Shown: positions 9,743 through 21,326 of the stretch, one piece after another
Position numbering within the stretch: position 1 is the first letter of the stretch
How the letters are laid out: every line of letters starts with the position of its first letter
Assembly (NCBI GenBank): GCA_022225965.2
Contig: JAKJXP020000037.1
Span: 62,001-126,000, forward strand
Length of the DNA: 64,000 nucleotides
Reading direction: 5' to 3'
Origin: Diatrype stigma
Taxonomy: Eukaryota > Ascomycota > Sordariomycetes > Xylariales > Diatrypaceae
Made by a program: the position numbers and the translations under genes
Notes under the pieces: generated by a model
Told to the model about the DNA's origin: nothing
Seen by the model: the letters and a program-made list of their open reading frames with translations, nothing else
Databases searched by the model: none

Positions 9743-12292
9743 ATGCGTCAAAATTCTTCCGAAGCCATTAACCTTATTTCCGGTTCTTTAGATAAAACCT
9801 TTAATTCCAAGCTGAATTGCCCAGTTCCACCGCCGCACCAACCCCTCCCTCTACCGCGGCCCATACCTAGGCCAAAAAATGTCCCCATTCCAAACCCGCC
9901 GAACCGTTACTTCGGCTTTCGTAATAATCCCGAATACCTCGAAAAAGGCCTAAATGTATTCGTAAAGGCCCATGGCTTTAATATCATACGGGCCCGCAGT
10001 TGCAATATACGCAAAAATAACGGACAGCCTATTCGAATTAACCTTATATATAACCGTTGCTCTTTTAAGGAATTTAATCCATAAGGGCTTCATAAAACGC
10101 AAACGAAAAAAGCAATGGAATGCCCTTAAAAGGCGAAGCTTATACGGTTACGATCCTTAGGCTAAAAATGGTCGTTCGAGATATATATAAACGATAAACG
10201 CAACTCCTTTTAGCACAATTACGGGCAAACCCTTAAAACAAAAACATACTTTCGATATCGCTAAATGGACGAAAATAGTTACCGATTAATCGAAGCTTCG
10301 GTTATCGATAATGCGTTCCGCCCGTATAAACTTCGGCGGCAAATCCGGAAATCCATTCGAAAAAAAAAAAGGCCTTCGTTTAAAAATATAAACAACATCC
10401 GGAAAAAAATAAAAAAGCAACTGCGCCGCGGCTTTATCGCTATGCAAGCATTTATTTAACGCCTTCGGAATAAGCATTACCTTTACGAAATCAAGTAAAA
10501 AAATAACGACCTTATTATTAATCGCCCAATTGTTATTTTTTGAAATATCCCTTATTGCGTAAATATATGAAAGCAATTCCTAAAGGTATTTAATATAAAT
10601 AATACGTATAAAACGAATAAATTTAATATGCCTTTTTTTAGCTATACTAACCAAACGAATACGGGATTTATATTTAACCGGACCTTCGCCTTAATTTTTA
10701 ACGAAACCTTCAAATCTTATTAATAAGTATTAAATTACTTAAAGCGGCTTTAAATACAGATCGAAACGCCCCTTTTATTAATTACCATTACCGATTTCGA
10801 TTAAGAAATAAAGAAGGCCATTTCCGAAGCTTTTTTTTTTACGAAATTACAGATTTATATTTTCCATATTAATAAAAATATAATTGCAAATATAAGCCGT
10901 AAATAAATTAAGGATCCGTTTAATCCAAAAATAGAAATTACCGATATAAATAGCGATAAATTTACTTTTAGCCCGGAAAATTCTATATCTTTACGTAATC
11001 TTAACAAAACTGCAAAGGCAAGTAATACTTTAATAAAGCTGAAAAACGATATATCCCTTATAAAAAAAGGCCTTTTAACCTTATGGGAGTTTCTTTTTTA
11101 TGCCGAAAATCGAATCGGCTTTAAAGCCGCATAAAATCGAATTATTAAATTATTCGAACATCGCTAACTTTTCGTTTTGGATTACCTATATAAAACTTAA
11201 TTCCTTTATCGCAAATAATGGGCTTTCTGTTATATTAATTAAAACCTCAATTTCGAAATAAAAACCACCTCCCTTATAAAAACCAACCATAAGGCCTTAA
11301 AGAATTACGTCCTTAATGGGAAATCGGACCTTTTAAAGCTTTTAATTAGCCTTAAACAACTTTTCGAAAATTAAGAAAAAGATTACGAAATTCAGGTATT
11401 TAATAAACGCACGAAAATTAAAAAGGATTGGATTAAAAGGGCTTAATTTAAGAACGTACTTATGCAGGTTTTTATTAAATACTTAAAGCTTTTAAATAAC
11501 TATTATCTTTTAGCCCTTATTGGAATTCCAACGAAAATACATCCTAAAGCATTTAAATTCGGAAATTACCGCTATGCCTATAATGGCGTTACAACGCGAT
11601 TCGGAATCCCTTATTATTATATTATTTATAAAAAAATTCATTTTACGAAGGATTATTTAAAAGTTAAGCTATTAACAATAAATAAAATACAAACGTTTTA
11701 ATATTATAAAAAGAATTTAATAAAAAATAAACCCTTACTTGCAATTCTCGATTTTCATTCCGTCAAAACCAAAAAACGCCCGAATACGGGCATTACGGTT
11801 ATAATTTATTAAGCAATTAAACGTACGAAATAATCGGAGCTCCGAATTATTAACAGCCGCGTTAATAAAAGCAACGGAGGGCTTACTTTTTTATAACGGC
11901 GTAATAGATCTTATTAAAAGAAAGCGAAAAAAAAAAGGCATCCTTAGCCGAAACGGAAACGTACCGTTACCACAACCCAAGCCCAATCCGTTAAAGCAAC
12001 CCGGATAATCCGGGCAGCGACGGCGGCGGCGGCGGCGGCGGCGGCAAGGGATAGGCGAAATTTACGGGCACGGGCAGCAGCCCCGGCGCCCCCTTCCGCG
12101 GCGGCAGTTGGGCGAAATTTACGATCCCGAACGGCGGCCCTCGCGGCAGCCCCCGCGGCAGCCCCCGCGGCCCCGGAGGCACTCGTCGAGGAATATATTA
12201 TAACGGCGCCTATAGAGGTTACAAAGCTTCGAATTCGGCCCAATAGGCATTTAGGCTTATTGCTTACGCGGAAAAACAGGGCTTTTGGCTAA
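9743..12292 (+). pseudogene. MULE (Mutator-like) transposase, broken by many stops
   Basis: All recognisable pieces lie in the same frame. After an ATG at 9743 comes a Pro-rich leader, then the FAR1/MULE N-terminal DNA-binding signature (GLNVFVKAHGFNIIRARSCN, with NLIYNRC where intact proteins have 'l.CdR'). The 10,265-10,459 stretch (KNINNIRKKIKKQL) fits the segment before the transposase core. The 11,462-11,701 stretch (FGIPYYYIIYKKIHF) matches the C-terminal 'GLPCsH.i...l' SWIM-like motif with Cys and His mutated, as C-to-T changes would do. VKTKKRPNTG near 11,762 matches 'tKGRPkG'. An Ala/Arg-rich tail runs to a stop at 12,290. The DDE core is too eroded to identify. The coordinates are the inferred span of the ancestral frame. 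Confidence 0.7.
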
Positions 12293-13006
12293 GTTATCGT
12301 TTTAAAAGTAATTAAATTGATATCGTATTTTATTTAAATAATACAATTTCCTTTAAAATAAATTAATTTTGTTATAAAAATATTATGGTTTGTTATAATT
12401 TTAAAGAATATCGAAAAAAACGCGTTTTTATTATTATTAAGCTTTTAATATTAATCCAAATAATTAAATGCAAAACCAAATTAAACGTTTTTAAAAAATA
12501 TAATACGTTTTTTATATTAATTAATTGCTTTAATTAATGCGAAAACGAATTTATTAATTATATAATCGAATATTATTATAATATTAAGCCATCGTAAGAA
12601 ATTCTTTAATTATTATGTTATTTATATTTTAATTTTTCGTATGGTACTATAAAGCGTTATAATTATAATAAATGGTATATTAAGTTATAAAGGGCTTCCA
12701 TTAGGCTTTAATAAAATGCTAGCTAAAATTTGCGTACCGCCATTTAAACTTTTCTTCGTTTCATGGTTGCATTTACCAAATTAATATTTAACGGCCTTTA
12801 GTTTTTATACTTTATTTATACGTTTCTTTACGAAAGAAAATCGCAAAATTAAGGGGATTACTGGAATTATTATATTTATATATAATAATTGTAATAATAT
12901 AATTAAATCTATTTAAAATTATATATTATTAAGGTTATTCGTAAGGGGGTTATAAATATAAAAAGGTGGCAGCACATTTCGGCGGAACGTTGGCACTTGC
13001 CACTAG

Positions 13007-13046
13007 AAAGTAAGGTGTGGGAAGTAAGGTGTAAATAATAGAACTC
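13007..13046 (-). repeat. Right terminal inverted repeat of the MULE
   Basis: The reverse complement begins GAGTTCTATTATTTACACC and carries the same doubled ACACCTTACTT block as the left end. Confidence 0.8.
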
Positions 13047-13054
13047 AACTATAT
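13047..13054. repeat. Target-site duplication, right copy (MULE)
   Basis: AACTATAT is identical to 9486-9493. The TAG stop codon of the neighbouring minus-strand gene (13,049-13,051) lies inside these eight bases. Confidence 0.8.
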
Positions 13055-14038
13055 AGCTCGGTACACCCCTCCGAGAACTTTGTAGCCCTTCATCTCTATA
13101 TAGTCTTCTACAGCTTGCCGTATCGTGTAGATCATACCGATAAACGGCTCGTCGATCTGTGACGGAGAATGCAAGTTAGCTTTGACTTGACTAGAACGTA
13201 GCTCGCAATAGCCGACGTCCAGTAAGCGTGCCGTCTCCGAGGCATCCTGCTTACTTATTTCGCCATGGCCTGTGTGCAGATTATTCGAATTGACTCCCAG
13301 TAGGAGTATTGGTACCTCTACAGCTTTCAGGTCAAAGTATGCTTGTAAGCTGCGACACCGATCGACAGCCGCATCGAATGTATCCCTGGATAGCATGTCC
13401 TATGTTACAATGATACCATCTGCCTCCTTGATCACATCGTCAGCCAGCCCAGCAGTCTCTGGCGAGAACTGCGACGCAACCACGTCCAGAGAAGCTGTTT
13501 GACCATCGACTACTAATTTGATCCTGTGGCCAAGTTCCTGCGTTGGATCGTACAAATCTAGTGCGTCAATACCCCAAAGCATCTGAGTCCTGTCAGCAGT
13601 CTATTTTCAGATGGAAGGGGCAGCAAAAGACAATAATAAGACAATCAGAGATCAACCGCGCACCGAGTTCAGAACTCCTTCTGATTTCCAACCAAGTATA
13701 ACAATTTTGTATCTCAAGGGATTCGAACACCACACTTGCAGTGTCCGTGGGGCCTTGGGTTTGGAGCCAGGATCCACGACCTCAAAGAAACGTCGGCAGG
13801 TATGCTTCAAGGCTATTGCATCTGCATACCGGAGATGCCTGTTGATGTGGATCAGAAGCTCTACGGGGAGCTGGGCAAAGATCGAAGTAGGAACCGGCTT
13901 CGGTAGCCTATTACGACAAGTAAGCCGGCGAAATCTAGCCATGAAGTGGGTCATGATGCTGAAGGACATATGGTATGTGTCGCCCTGCGGTAAGGCTTCT
14001 CGATGTTTGGGGTCGTCATTCCCCTCGAGACAAGACAT
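13049..14038 (-). pseudogene. F-box / Ras-like GTPase fusion gene with an internal stop
   Basis: My model joins 14,038-13,664 and 13,582-13,049 across an 81-bp intron (GTGCGC donor, CTGAC branch point, CAG acceptor) without shifting frame. Exon 1 holds an F-box (FAQLPVELLIHINRHLRYAD, then LKHTCRRFFEVVDP) and ends in RYKIVILG, the first strand of a Ras fold. Exon 2 continues it: YDPTQE (G2-like), LDVV...DDVIKEADGIIV, then SRDTFDAAVDRC...VPILLLGVNSNN (G4 region) and LGYCELRSS-like (G5 region). Most nucleotide-binding residues are gone: no Gly-Lys-Ser/Thr in the P-loop, no DTAG, NKxD reads NSNN. A TAG at 13,400-13,402 interrupts exon 2. It could be a CAG changed by a C-to-T event in CpA context. 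F-box proteins recruit substrates to SCF ubiquitin ligases; a fused inactive GTPase fold could serve as a substrate-binding module. The alternative is a chance join of two relics, but the continuous exon across both domains argues against it. Confidence 0.5.
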
Positions 14039-14224
14039 GTGACCACACAGCCCCGATATTCAGCCACATAAGAATATGTTCAAGGGTGGGCATCTTGCTT
14101 ACTAGGATTGTACCCCCTTTCCTTTCAGGTAGACCGGTTGCGTATAACGTATTAATTAGTAAGTCATTGCTTACTGGAAGAAGCCTACCAGTTGGAAATA
14201 CCGCAAGCCGCTGCTAGTTTCTGA

Positions 14225-14229
14225 CCAGG
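14225..14229. repeat. Target-site duplication, left copy (LTR element)
   Basis: CCAGG directly precedes the left LTR and recurs at 21,655-21,659 directly after the right LTR. Five bases is the usual length for Ty3/gypsy elements. Confidence 0.85.
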
Positions 14230-14557
14230 TGTGACAAGGGCTTGTAAGGCTTGGAACGTATAGAACAAATCAGCTTATAATTTTGTATGGTTCTTTAGGA
14301 GCGTACTAAAGAGCTAAGATTTAGGAGACGTCGAAGGGAATTCGACGGAGTATTTATATATAGCAATTTGTAAGTACGTATTAATACGTATCTTTTATTT
14401 CCAGCTTTTGCGGCTTTCGTTATTATAACCCCAATAGCTATATTAAATAGGAATGCATTTTAATATTTCCTGCAATAAGGAATGAAATGCATTTTAATAT
14501 ATCTTATAATTAATAATAATTACAGGTATTATTAATCCGGAATATTTCCGTATAATA
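14230..14557 (-). repeat. Left LTR, 328 bp (3' LTR of the minus-strand element)
   Basis: It starts TGTGAC and ends where the partner LTR ends TATGACA. It aligns without gaps to 21,327-21,654. The outer (left) half keeps many G and C bases that the partner has lost. The inner half is heavily C-to-T and G-to-A mutated. Confidence 0.85.
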
Positions 14558-14560
14558 TTA

Positions 14561-14571
14561 CTTTTTTTTTT
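14561..14571 (-). other. Candidate polypurine tract
   Basis: On the minus strand this is ten A followed by G, three bases from the inner edge of the left (3') LTR, where plus-strand DNA synthesis of a retrotransposon is primed. A-rich runs are common in this RIP-damaged sequence, so the position is the main support. Confidence 0.4.
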
Positions 14572-15829
14572 AAAAGTTCGTTTCTAAGCAATAAGACTTA
14601 AATTAAACATAATATAAAAAACAAAATTATTAATATCCGTAAATTAATTGGCTTATTTAAATGCTATTAATAAAATAATAAAACAACTTACTTAATACTT
14701 TCGTTATTAAAATAATTATATAATTCCTAAATTTAATATTTCTTAATAAAATAATTCTTTTATTTAATTAAATACTTTACGTATTCTTAAGTTTTTAAGA
14801 AATCCATTATTTTATTTATTTAATATTCGTTTGCCTTAATTAATATAATATTCCGTAAGACTTAATTAAAATTAAGCGATGCTTAATTATTAACGCGATA
14901 TGGTTTAATAAGCAATATATAAAACGTATTATAAAGTTTTTAATTCTTAAATAACGTAAATTTAATAGCGATAAAAAAAATTACCTTTTGGATTTTATAT
15001 GGTTCTTATATCTTTTTATTTAGTTTTTTAACGAAACGTTTCGTCTTAATGTTCTTATTATTAAACATAATTAACTGTTTCTTTTTTAAAAAGGATATTT
15101 TCTTTCGTTTTTTATTGGCCCAGTACTTTATTTTTTTTTTGCTTTTTTCCAGGTATTTCTAAACGTCTTTATATATTTAAATTATTCAATATGCGTATAT
15201 TTAATTACCTAGGTTACGAAAAAAACCAAGCGGTAAATTATATATTACAAAATAATAGCCATAATTAACATAAAAAGAAGTTATATACGTAAAAACGAAC
15301 TTGGCATTATTATATGCGAATTTGGCTATAAGCAATAAATTTTCCCAATTAAACATTTCGTAATTAACAAAAGCTTTAAAATAAATTTTAAGGTTTTAAT
15401 TTAATCTTTTAATTTAATCATTCGTTTATAAATAAAAAGCTATATTTATACGTAACTTAATTCCTATTAATTTAAAAAAGTTATGCCAAAAATATATAAT
15501 AAATTTGGAATTTTTATTCGAAATAATATCGAAAGGTATTTCATGTAATTTCCAATAAGATTTCGCAAAAATTTTAATAAGGTCCGTAGCAATTTTTTTT
15601 TTTTTTAAGAAATATGAAATAAATTATTTTAATAATGGGATTTATTATAACCCATATCGAATCGCATTTATTAAAAAAAAAAGATTAATAATAAAATCCA
15701 TAACGATCGTATATTATGAATAATAATATAATTCCATGGACTGCAATAAATCATAAAATACGTATTTAAAAATCTTATTTTGTTAATAATCGTAATAGCC
15801 GTTAATAAATTTCCGAACTAATGATTTTA

Positions 15830-17450
15830 GGTTTAATTATTAAAAGTTTCGTATAATAAGTTTTAACGTTTTGTTTATACCTATATGTTTTGCGATTAAA
15901 ATATTATGTTCGGATTTTATAACCTTTTGTTGGAATTCGGAAAAAACCTAAAGTTTTCCCTTATAATATAGCAATTCGTTTTTAATCTTAATGTTTTTAT
16001 TTGATAATGCCATTTTTTCCATATATATAGGGTCCTTTTTGGCTAAAAACTTGATTCTGTTTATAAATTCGGAATACCATTTAGGCGTTAAAACGCTACA
16101 TAATTTTTTCGAAATTAAAATAACCGAAATTAAAACCATAAACGTAAGTTTTATAAAGTGCGAAAAATGTTTTTCTTATAAAACCGACGTAATCGGCTGG
16201 TTTTTAGTTTCCTTTTTTTTAGGCCGATATTAATTTAATCGAAAGAAAATATCGGCCTTTTCATTTTGCTTGCCGGGTCGATAGTTTATAATAAACCAAT
16301 ACGAAAACAATTATTAAGCCCATTTTGTTTATCGTTTATTTAATACCTTAGCTGTAATAAAATAAGCGAGATTTTAATGGTTTAAAAAAACTTCAATGCG
16401 ATATCTGGCTTTTTCGAAGTATTATTTTCATTTATCGAAAAAATCGATAATTATTAATAATTCTTTATTATGTATTTCGTAATTTATTTTTACCGACGTA
16501 AGCTTGTAAAAATAAAAAATAACGAATCGAAGTTTTTTTTTATCGTTCTTTTAAAATATTACTGCGCCGATTACGAAATTAAAAGCATTTATTTTTATAT
16601 AAACTTGCTTTTTAGGATCGAAATGAATTAAGATAAATACTTAAATAAACTTATATTTAAAATTATAAAAGGCGTAATTTATTTTATTAATTTATTTCCA
16701 TAATTTAAGATCCCTTTTATTAGCGCTAATAATGGATCTAGCAATATTAAAGAAGTTTTTAATAAAGCGACAATAAAAATTTGCGAAACCAATAAATTAT
16801 TAGAACTTTTTAAAGGTTTTAAGAAGTTCTTATCGTTTAATGCATTTTATTTTGTCCTAAGCTATGGAAATATTTTTATAACTAATAATGTAACCAAAAT
16901 ATTTAATTTCGTATATCGTTTATTTATATTTATAAAAAGCAATAACGAAATAGTGCTTAATTAATTTGCATAAAACTTTCTTAATTAATTTATTATGTTA
17001 TTTTTTAGTTTTAACGTAAATAAATAAATTATCGATATATACCATTAAATCGGCATTAATAAGGTTTTTAAAAATATTATTCATTATGGCTTAAAAAGTA
17101 ATTAATATATTAATAAAACCAAAAGGCATTATTATATATTCGAATAATCCATATTTGCATTTAAATGTTATTTTTTATTTATTGCTTTCTTTAATTCGGA
17201 TTAAATTAAAGCCTACCTTTAGGTTAATTTTGGTAAATTATTTGGCAATACGAAACTGAATTTGCATTTCGTTAATAAATGGAATTAAATAACGAATAAA
17301 AATAATAATAACGTTTAGGCCCCGATAATTAATAACGGATCTTAAAAGATTATTAAAATCAGATTTCGAAATAAACATAAAGGAAAAAATACAAAAAAAA
17401 ATTAACTTTCGGATTTTGCCCATATTAAGCATATCTTTTAGCCAGAATTT
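15830..17450 (-). pseudogene. gypsy pol relic: reverse transcriptase to integrase
   Basis: From 17,432 downward the minus strand reads VINYRGLNVIIIFIRYLIPF, the 'vDYR.LN..t..nrYPlP.id' start of a gypsy reverse transcriptase. FTKINLKVGFNLIRI follows ('f.KlDl...yh.irI'). Near 17,050-17,020 comes VYIDNLFIYVKTKK, the YxDD box with the second Asp changed to Asn by G-to-A. At 16,139-15,948 the frame ending LLYYKGKL matches the segment before the integrase HHCC zinc domain. Near 15,880 KHIGINKTLKLIIRNF matches 'H...GH.G..KT...i...fyWp'. Stops and missense changes throughout make it non-functional. The limits are approximate. Confidence 0.75.
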
Positions 17451-20400
17451 AAATATGTTAAATTCTTTTTTATTTATTACATAAAAAGGTTCCTATAAGA
17501 ATATTTTTCCTTTTTGCAAGTCGATGGCATAATTTCATAATTCATAATTAAAAAGTTTTTGGCCTATTTTTTTTGTCATAATGGATATAAATTCTTTAAA
17601 CTTTTCGGATATTTTTTTAACGGGTTTAATCTTTTATTATTTAATAAACTAATAACTTAATTAATAACGGCATAATTAATGTAATTCTTATAATAAAACT
17701 TAAAAAAAAACGTAATTTTATCGAAATTATTAAAAAAATTAATAAGCTAATGCATTTTTAATTACCAATAAAGCAAAATAATATTATATTCGTCGTTTAT
17801 ATTATTTAATTTAAAGTTTAAGCGAAAAAAATAATCCTCTTAATGTCGAAAAACTAAGGCATTGGTATAATATCGTCCGGCGTTTTTTATATAAATGGCA
17901 TCGAAGAATATTATTTTCCTAATTTTGTCTCGTTTAAAAATGGGCAATTTCCATTATCGGCATTTAAAAAATAACATAACCAATACCGAATAGCCATTAT
18001 TTAAAAATACTTTAATAAAATATTCGGAATAATTATAAATCAATATCATTTTAATTAAAAATTTAAAATCGGATTTAGGTTTAAATCGTACGCTTTTTTT
18101 AATATCCGGAAAAATAAAAAAATAAAATTGCCTTTATTCCTTATTATCGGTTTTATTAAATTTCTTATTTATCGTTATTAAATTATTATCGCTAAATCGT
18201 TTCTTAACCGCAAAAAGTTTTACGAAAGGATTATTTATTAGCTATAAAATCCTACGCAATACGACGTAAGGACCTTTTAAAAATCCGAATCGGAATCGTC
18301 GAATTCGGTTACGAAATGCAAATAATCGGATTTCTTAAGGGCAGCGTCGATTTTAAGTTTTTTTTTATTACTTAAAGCCGGCGTATCGTTATTTCGCTTA
18401 CGTTTGGCAAAAAAAATCTTTTCCGATAAGCTAAATAAGTTTTTGCCTTTAATATTTTTTTTTACAAAACAAATAAAGATATAATAATTATCGCAATTAT
18501 ATTTTTAATACGAAACCTTATTTTTTTTGCGTTAATCGATATTTTTTTATTCGATACCTTTTAATGCGGCTATAATATTAAGCCACTTTTTATTTTTAAG
18601 GTTAAATTTAAGCTTCGCCTTTAATTTTTATCGGTTCTTAAATTGGCTTTTTAAAAATCGACTTTAGCCGGAAATAAAACGAATTTCCTTATTTTAATAA
18701 TTTTGGCCCGATTTCGAATGCTTCGAAATCGAATCGGGCCTTTTTTTTTCCGACGAAATACCTGAATTAAACAATATATTTTCGTAAATTTGTTTTGTTT
18801 CTTAAATAACGGCAAAAAAGTTTTCGTCCGAATTAAGTATCGTATTTTGCCGTAAATATACTAAACGAATAATTTCGTCGAATAAAATTTAAAAAATGTA
18901 ATTTTAAAATATAACTTCAAATCATTAAATCATTTCGTTAAAATCGAAAAGCTTAATAAAATATTAAACCGTATTTTCTTAATAAATAAGGCTTTTTATT
19001 TTCTTAACGTTTCGATATTTCTTTAAAAGGTTTTTAAACCGTTCCGTAATAATTATAACGTAATTATTTTAACGATTTGTTAATTTTATTCGTTTAATTT
19101 AGCTAAAACGCTATTAATACCAGATTTAAACTTTATTTATAAATAACGATTTAATTTAATTAATGCAATAATAATCCTAAAAAAAACTTTCCGTATATAT
19201 TTTAAAATATAATTCCATCTTAATCCATTAAAATTTAAACTTAAATAAGTCTTTTTCATTATAAATTTAAGGCTTATTAAATTAAACCGGATTAATTATA
19301 ACGAAAACGGAACGACCGAATTTTTTTAAGGCTAAAACAAATTTATTTTATCATTTTCTTAATTTAAGCTTATTCGAAGGTCGTTATAAAGACTTTCGGA
19401 AAAGTCCTTTTTTAAACGGCGGCGGTAATCCTTTTTAATCATTTAATTCATTATTATTATTAAAATTAAAATCCGGGTCGCCTAATGCGCCTAAATTCCG
19501 AAAAAGCGGCGATAATGTTTCTTCGAATCCGTTTTTGCCAAACATAAAAAATAATTCCTTCGATATATCGAATTATTAACGAATACTTTATGCCGTTTTT
19601 TTAATTTGAATTATTTAAAATGTTCTATTAATAAAGGAATTTTTAATCTTAGCTTTAAAACTAAAATATTTTAATACAAAAGCTTTAATTTCTAAAATAT
19701 CAAAAATTCGAAACGAAAAAAGTTAATTAACGAAACGATTAAAAAATAAACGTATCGCAATACGTTATTTAATTTATTATAAAACAAAATTTATATCGAT
19801 AACGGCATAAAAATTAAACCTAAGCTGTCGTTAAAACTTTATTAATACGTTTTGGATATAAAACCGAAATTTTTCGATTTGCCGGCGTATTTATCGGTCG
19901 ATATTAATCGAATCGAGATATTTTCGAATAAAAAGGTTATTAATTTGGCTTTTTTTTTAAGCTGCCCATTCGCTTACGTTCGATTTAAACGCCTAGGTTT
20001 TAAATATGCGTCTTTCGATTTTAAATAATGCTTAATAATAACTGTCGGCGATTTATTCGAAACGCATAATGGCTTATTAACGAGCTTCGTTATTTCGAAC
20101 GAATTTAGCGATAATTCCTTAAACTTTCTAAAAAAACTAATAACTGGCTTTAATTATTTCATTTTAAAACCTAACGATTTAATTTTCGATAATATAATAA
20201 TCTTTATGGTAAAATTAAAGAATTTAGCGATAATTTTTTGCCATAATATTATATTATTTTTCGATATTTTTGGTAATAACTTAATTACGGTTTTTAATTT
20301 ATTAGGCAAACGTAACGAAATTATAATAAGTCTGGCCGATATCATAATATAAAGTAATTAATTATTTCGGAAAATTGCGAATATTAATTTAAAACATTAA

Positions 20401-21326
20401 AAATTCGTTTCCGAATTCGCTTATAATTATATTATAAATAAGTGGTTTATATAAAATAAGCGCCGTATTATTTATAAAAGGAATAAACATAACGGACATT
20501 ATGAATTAAACAAAAATAATAAATTTAATTAAGAATCTAATAAAAAAAGGGTTTTTTTTATGTAATAACCTTAACTTATCGATTAATTTTAAAATAAATT
20601 CTTATTAAAGGAAATGGTTTAAAAAATAAAAAATAATAAAAAAGAAAAAAAATACGTTTAGCGATAGGATTTTTTATTGGTTTTATATTTAGCTAATAAA
20701 GAACGTATAAAAGCTCGTATTAAGGTTTTGGAATATCTGGAATTTATTTGCAATGCTTAGGAAAATATTAGGATTAATTTGCAACTGGCTGTTTATAACC
20801 GGTTTCCGGATAATTATAAGGTCGGTACCGAATAAATATGTTTCTTAAGATAAATAAATAAGGATTTCCTTTATTTCCGAATTATCTTCGTCTTTTTTTT
20901 TTCGTTTTTTTCTTCGGATTCGTACTTTTTTTTAAAGTTTTTAAGTTTAATATTAAAGGTTTCTGCCTGGATTTTAGGAAATGCAAAGATTTAAAAATAA
21001 AATTCCTTAAATATAACCTTATCGTTAACAAAAGATAAAATAAAATTAAAGGCTTATTTAAATAATTAAGTAAATAAGGTCTTTTTTTTAATAGTTACGA
21101 ATAATTGGGTTTTTTAATTCTTAATAATAAAAATGCTCGCTTTATTTTTCGATTGGCTGGCAATAAGGTTTTTAAATTAAGGGGTTATTATAAAGGTAAT
21201 TATATTTTCGACAATAAACGAAATACCAAGTTTTATTAAAAACGTAACGTTTAAGACTTAAGATATAATAATTTGTATTAATGGAAATATAAATGTATAT
21301 ATCTTAAAAAAGATATAAAATTATAT

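Larger units (their letters stand above)
9494..13046 (+). mobile_element. Mutator-like DNA transposon, RIP-degraded, 3,553 bp
   Basis: The element is bounded by about 40-bp terminal inverted repeats and a perfect 8-bp target duplication. It encloses plus-strand remains of a MULE transposase, all in one reading frame. Apart from the outer roughly 100 bp at each end and a GC-rich patch at about 12,010-12,190, the body is extremely AT-rich and nearly devoid of CpA and TpG while CpG is common. This is the footprint of repeat-induced point mutation. Many in-frame stops mean it cannot encode a functional transposase. The termini look intact enough that trans-mobilisation is conceivable in principle. 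The stretch from the transposase stop (about 12,292) to the right repeat holds no other recognisable gene. Confidence 0.85.

Noticed and set aside
13640..13760. TTCGA-type words suggesting a tRNA B box near 13,720
   Set aside because: No acceptor or anticodon stems can be built, and the site lies inside the F-box/Ras-like coding exon. I found no tRNA, rRNA or CRISPR array anywhere in the window.
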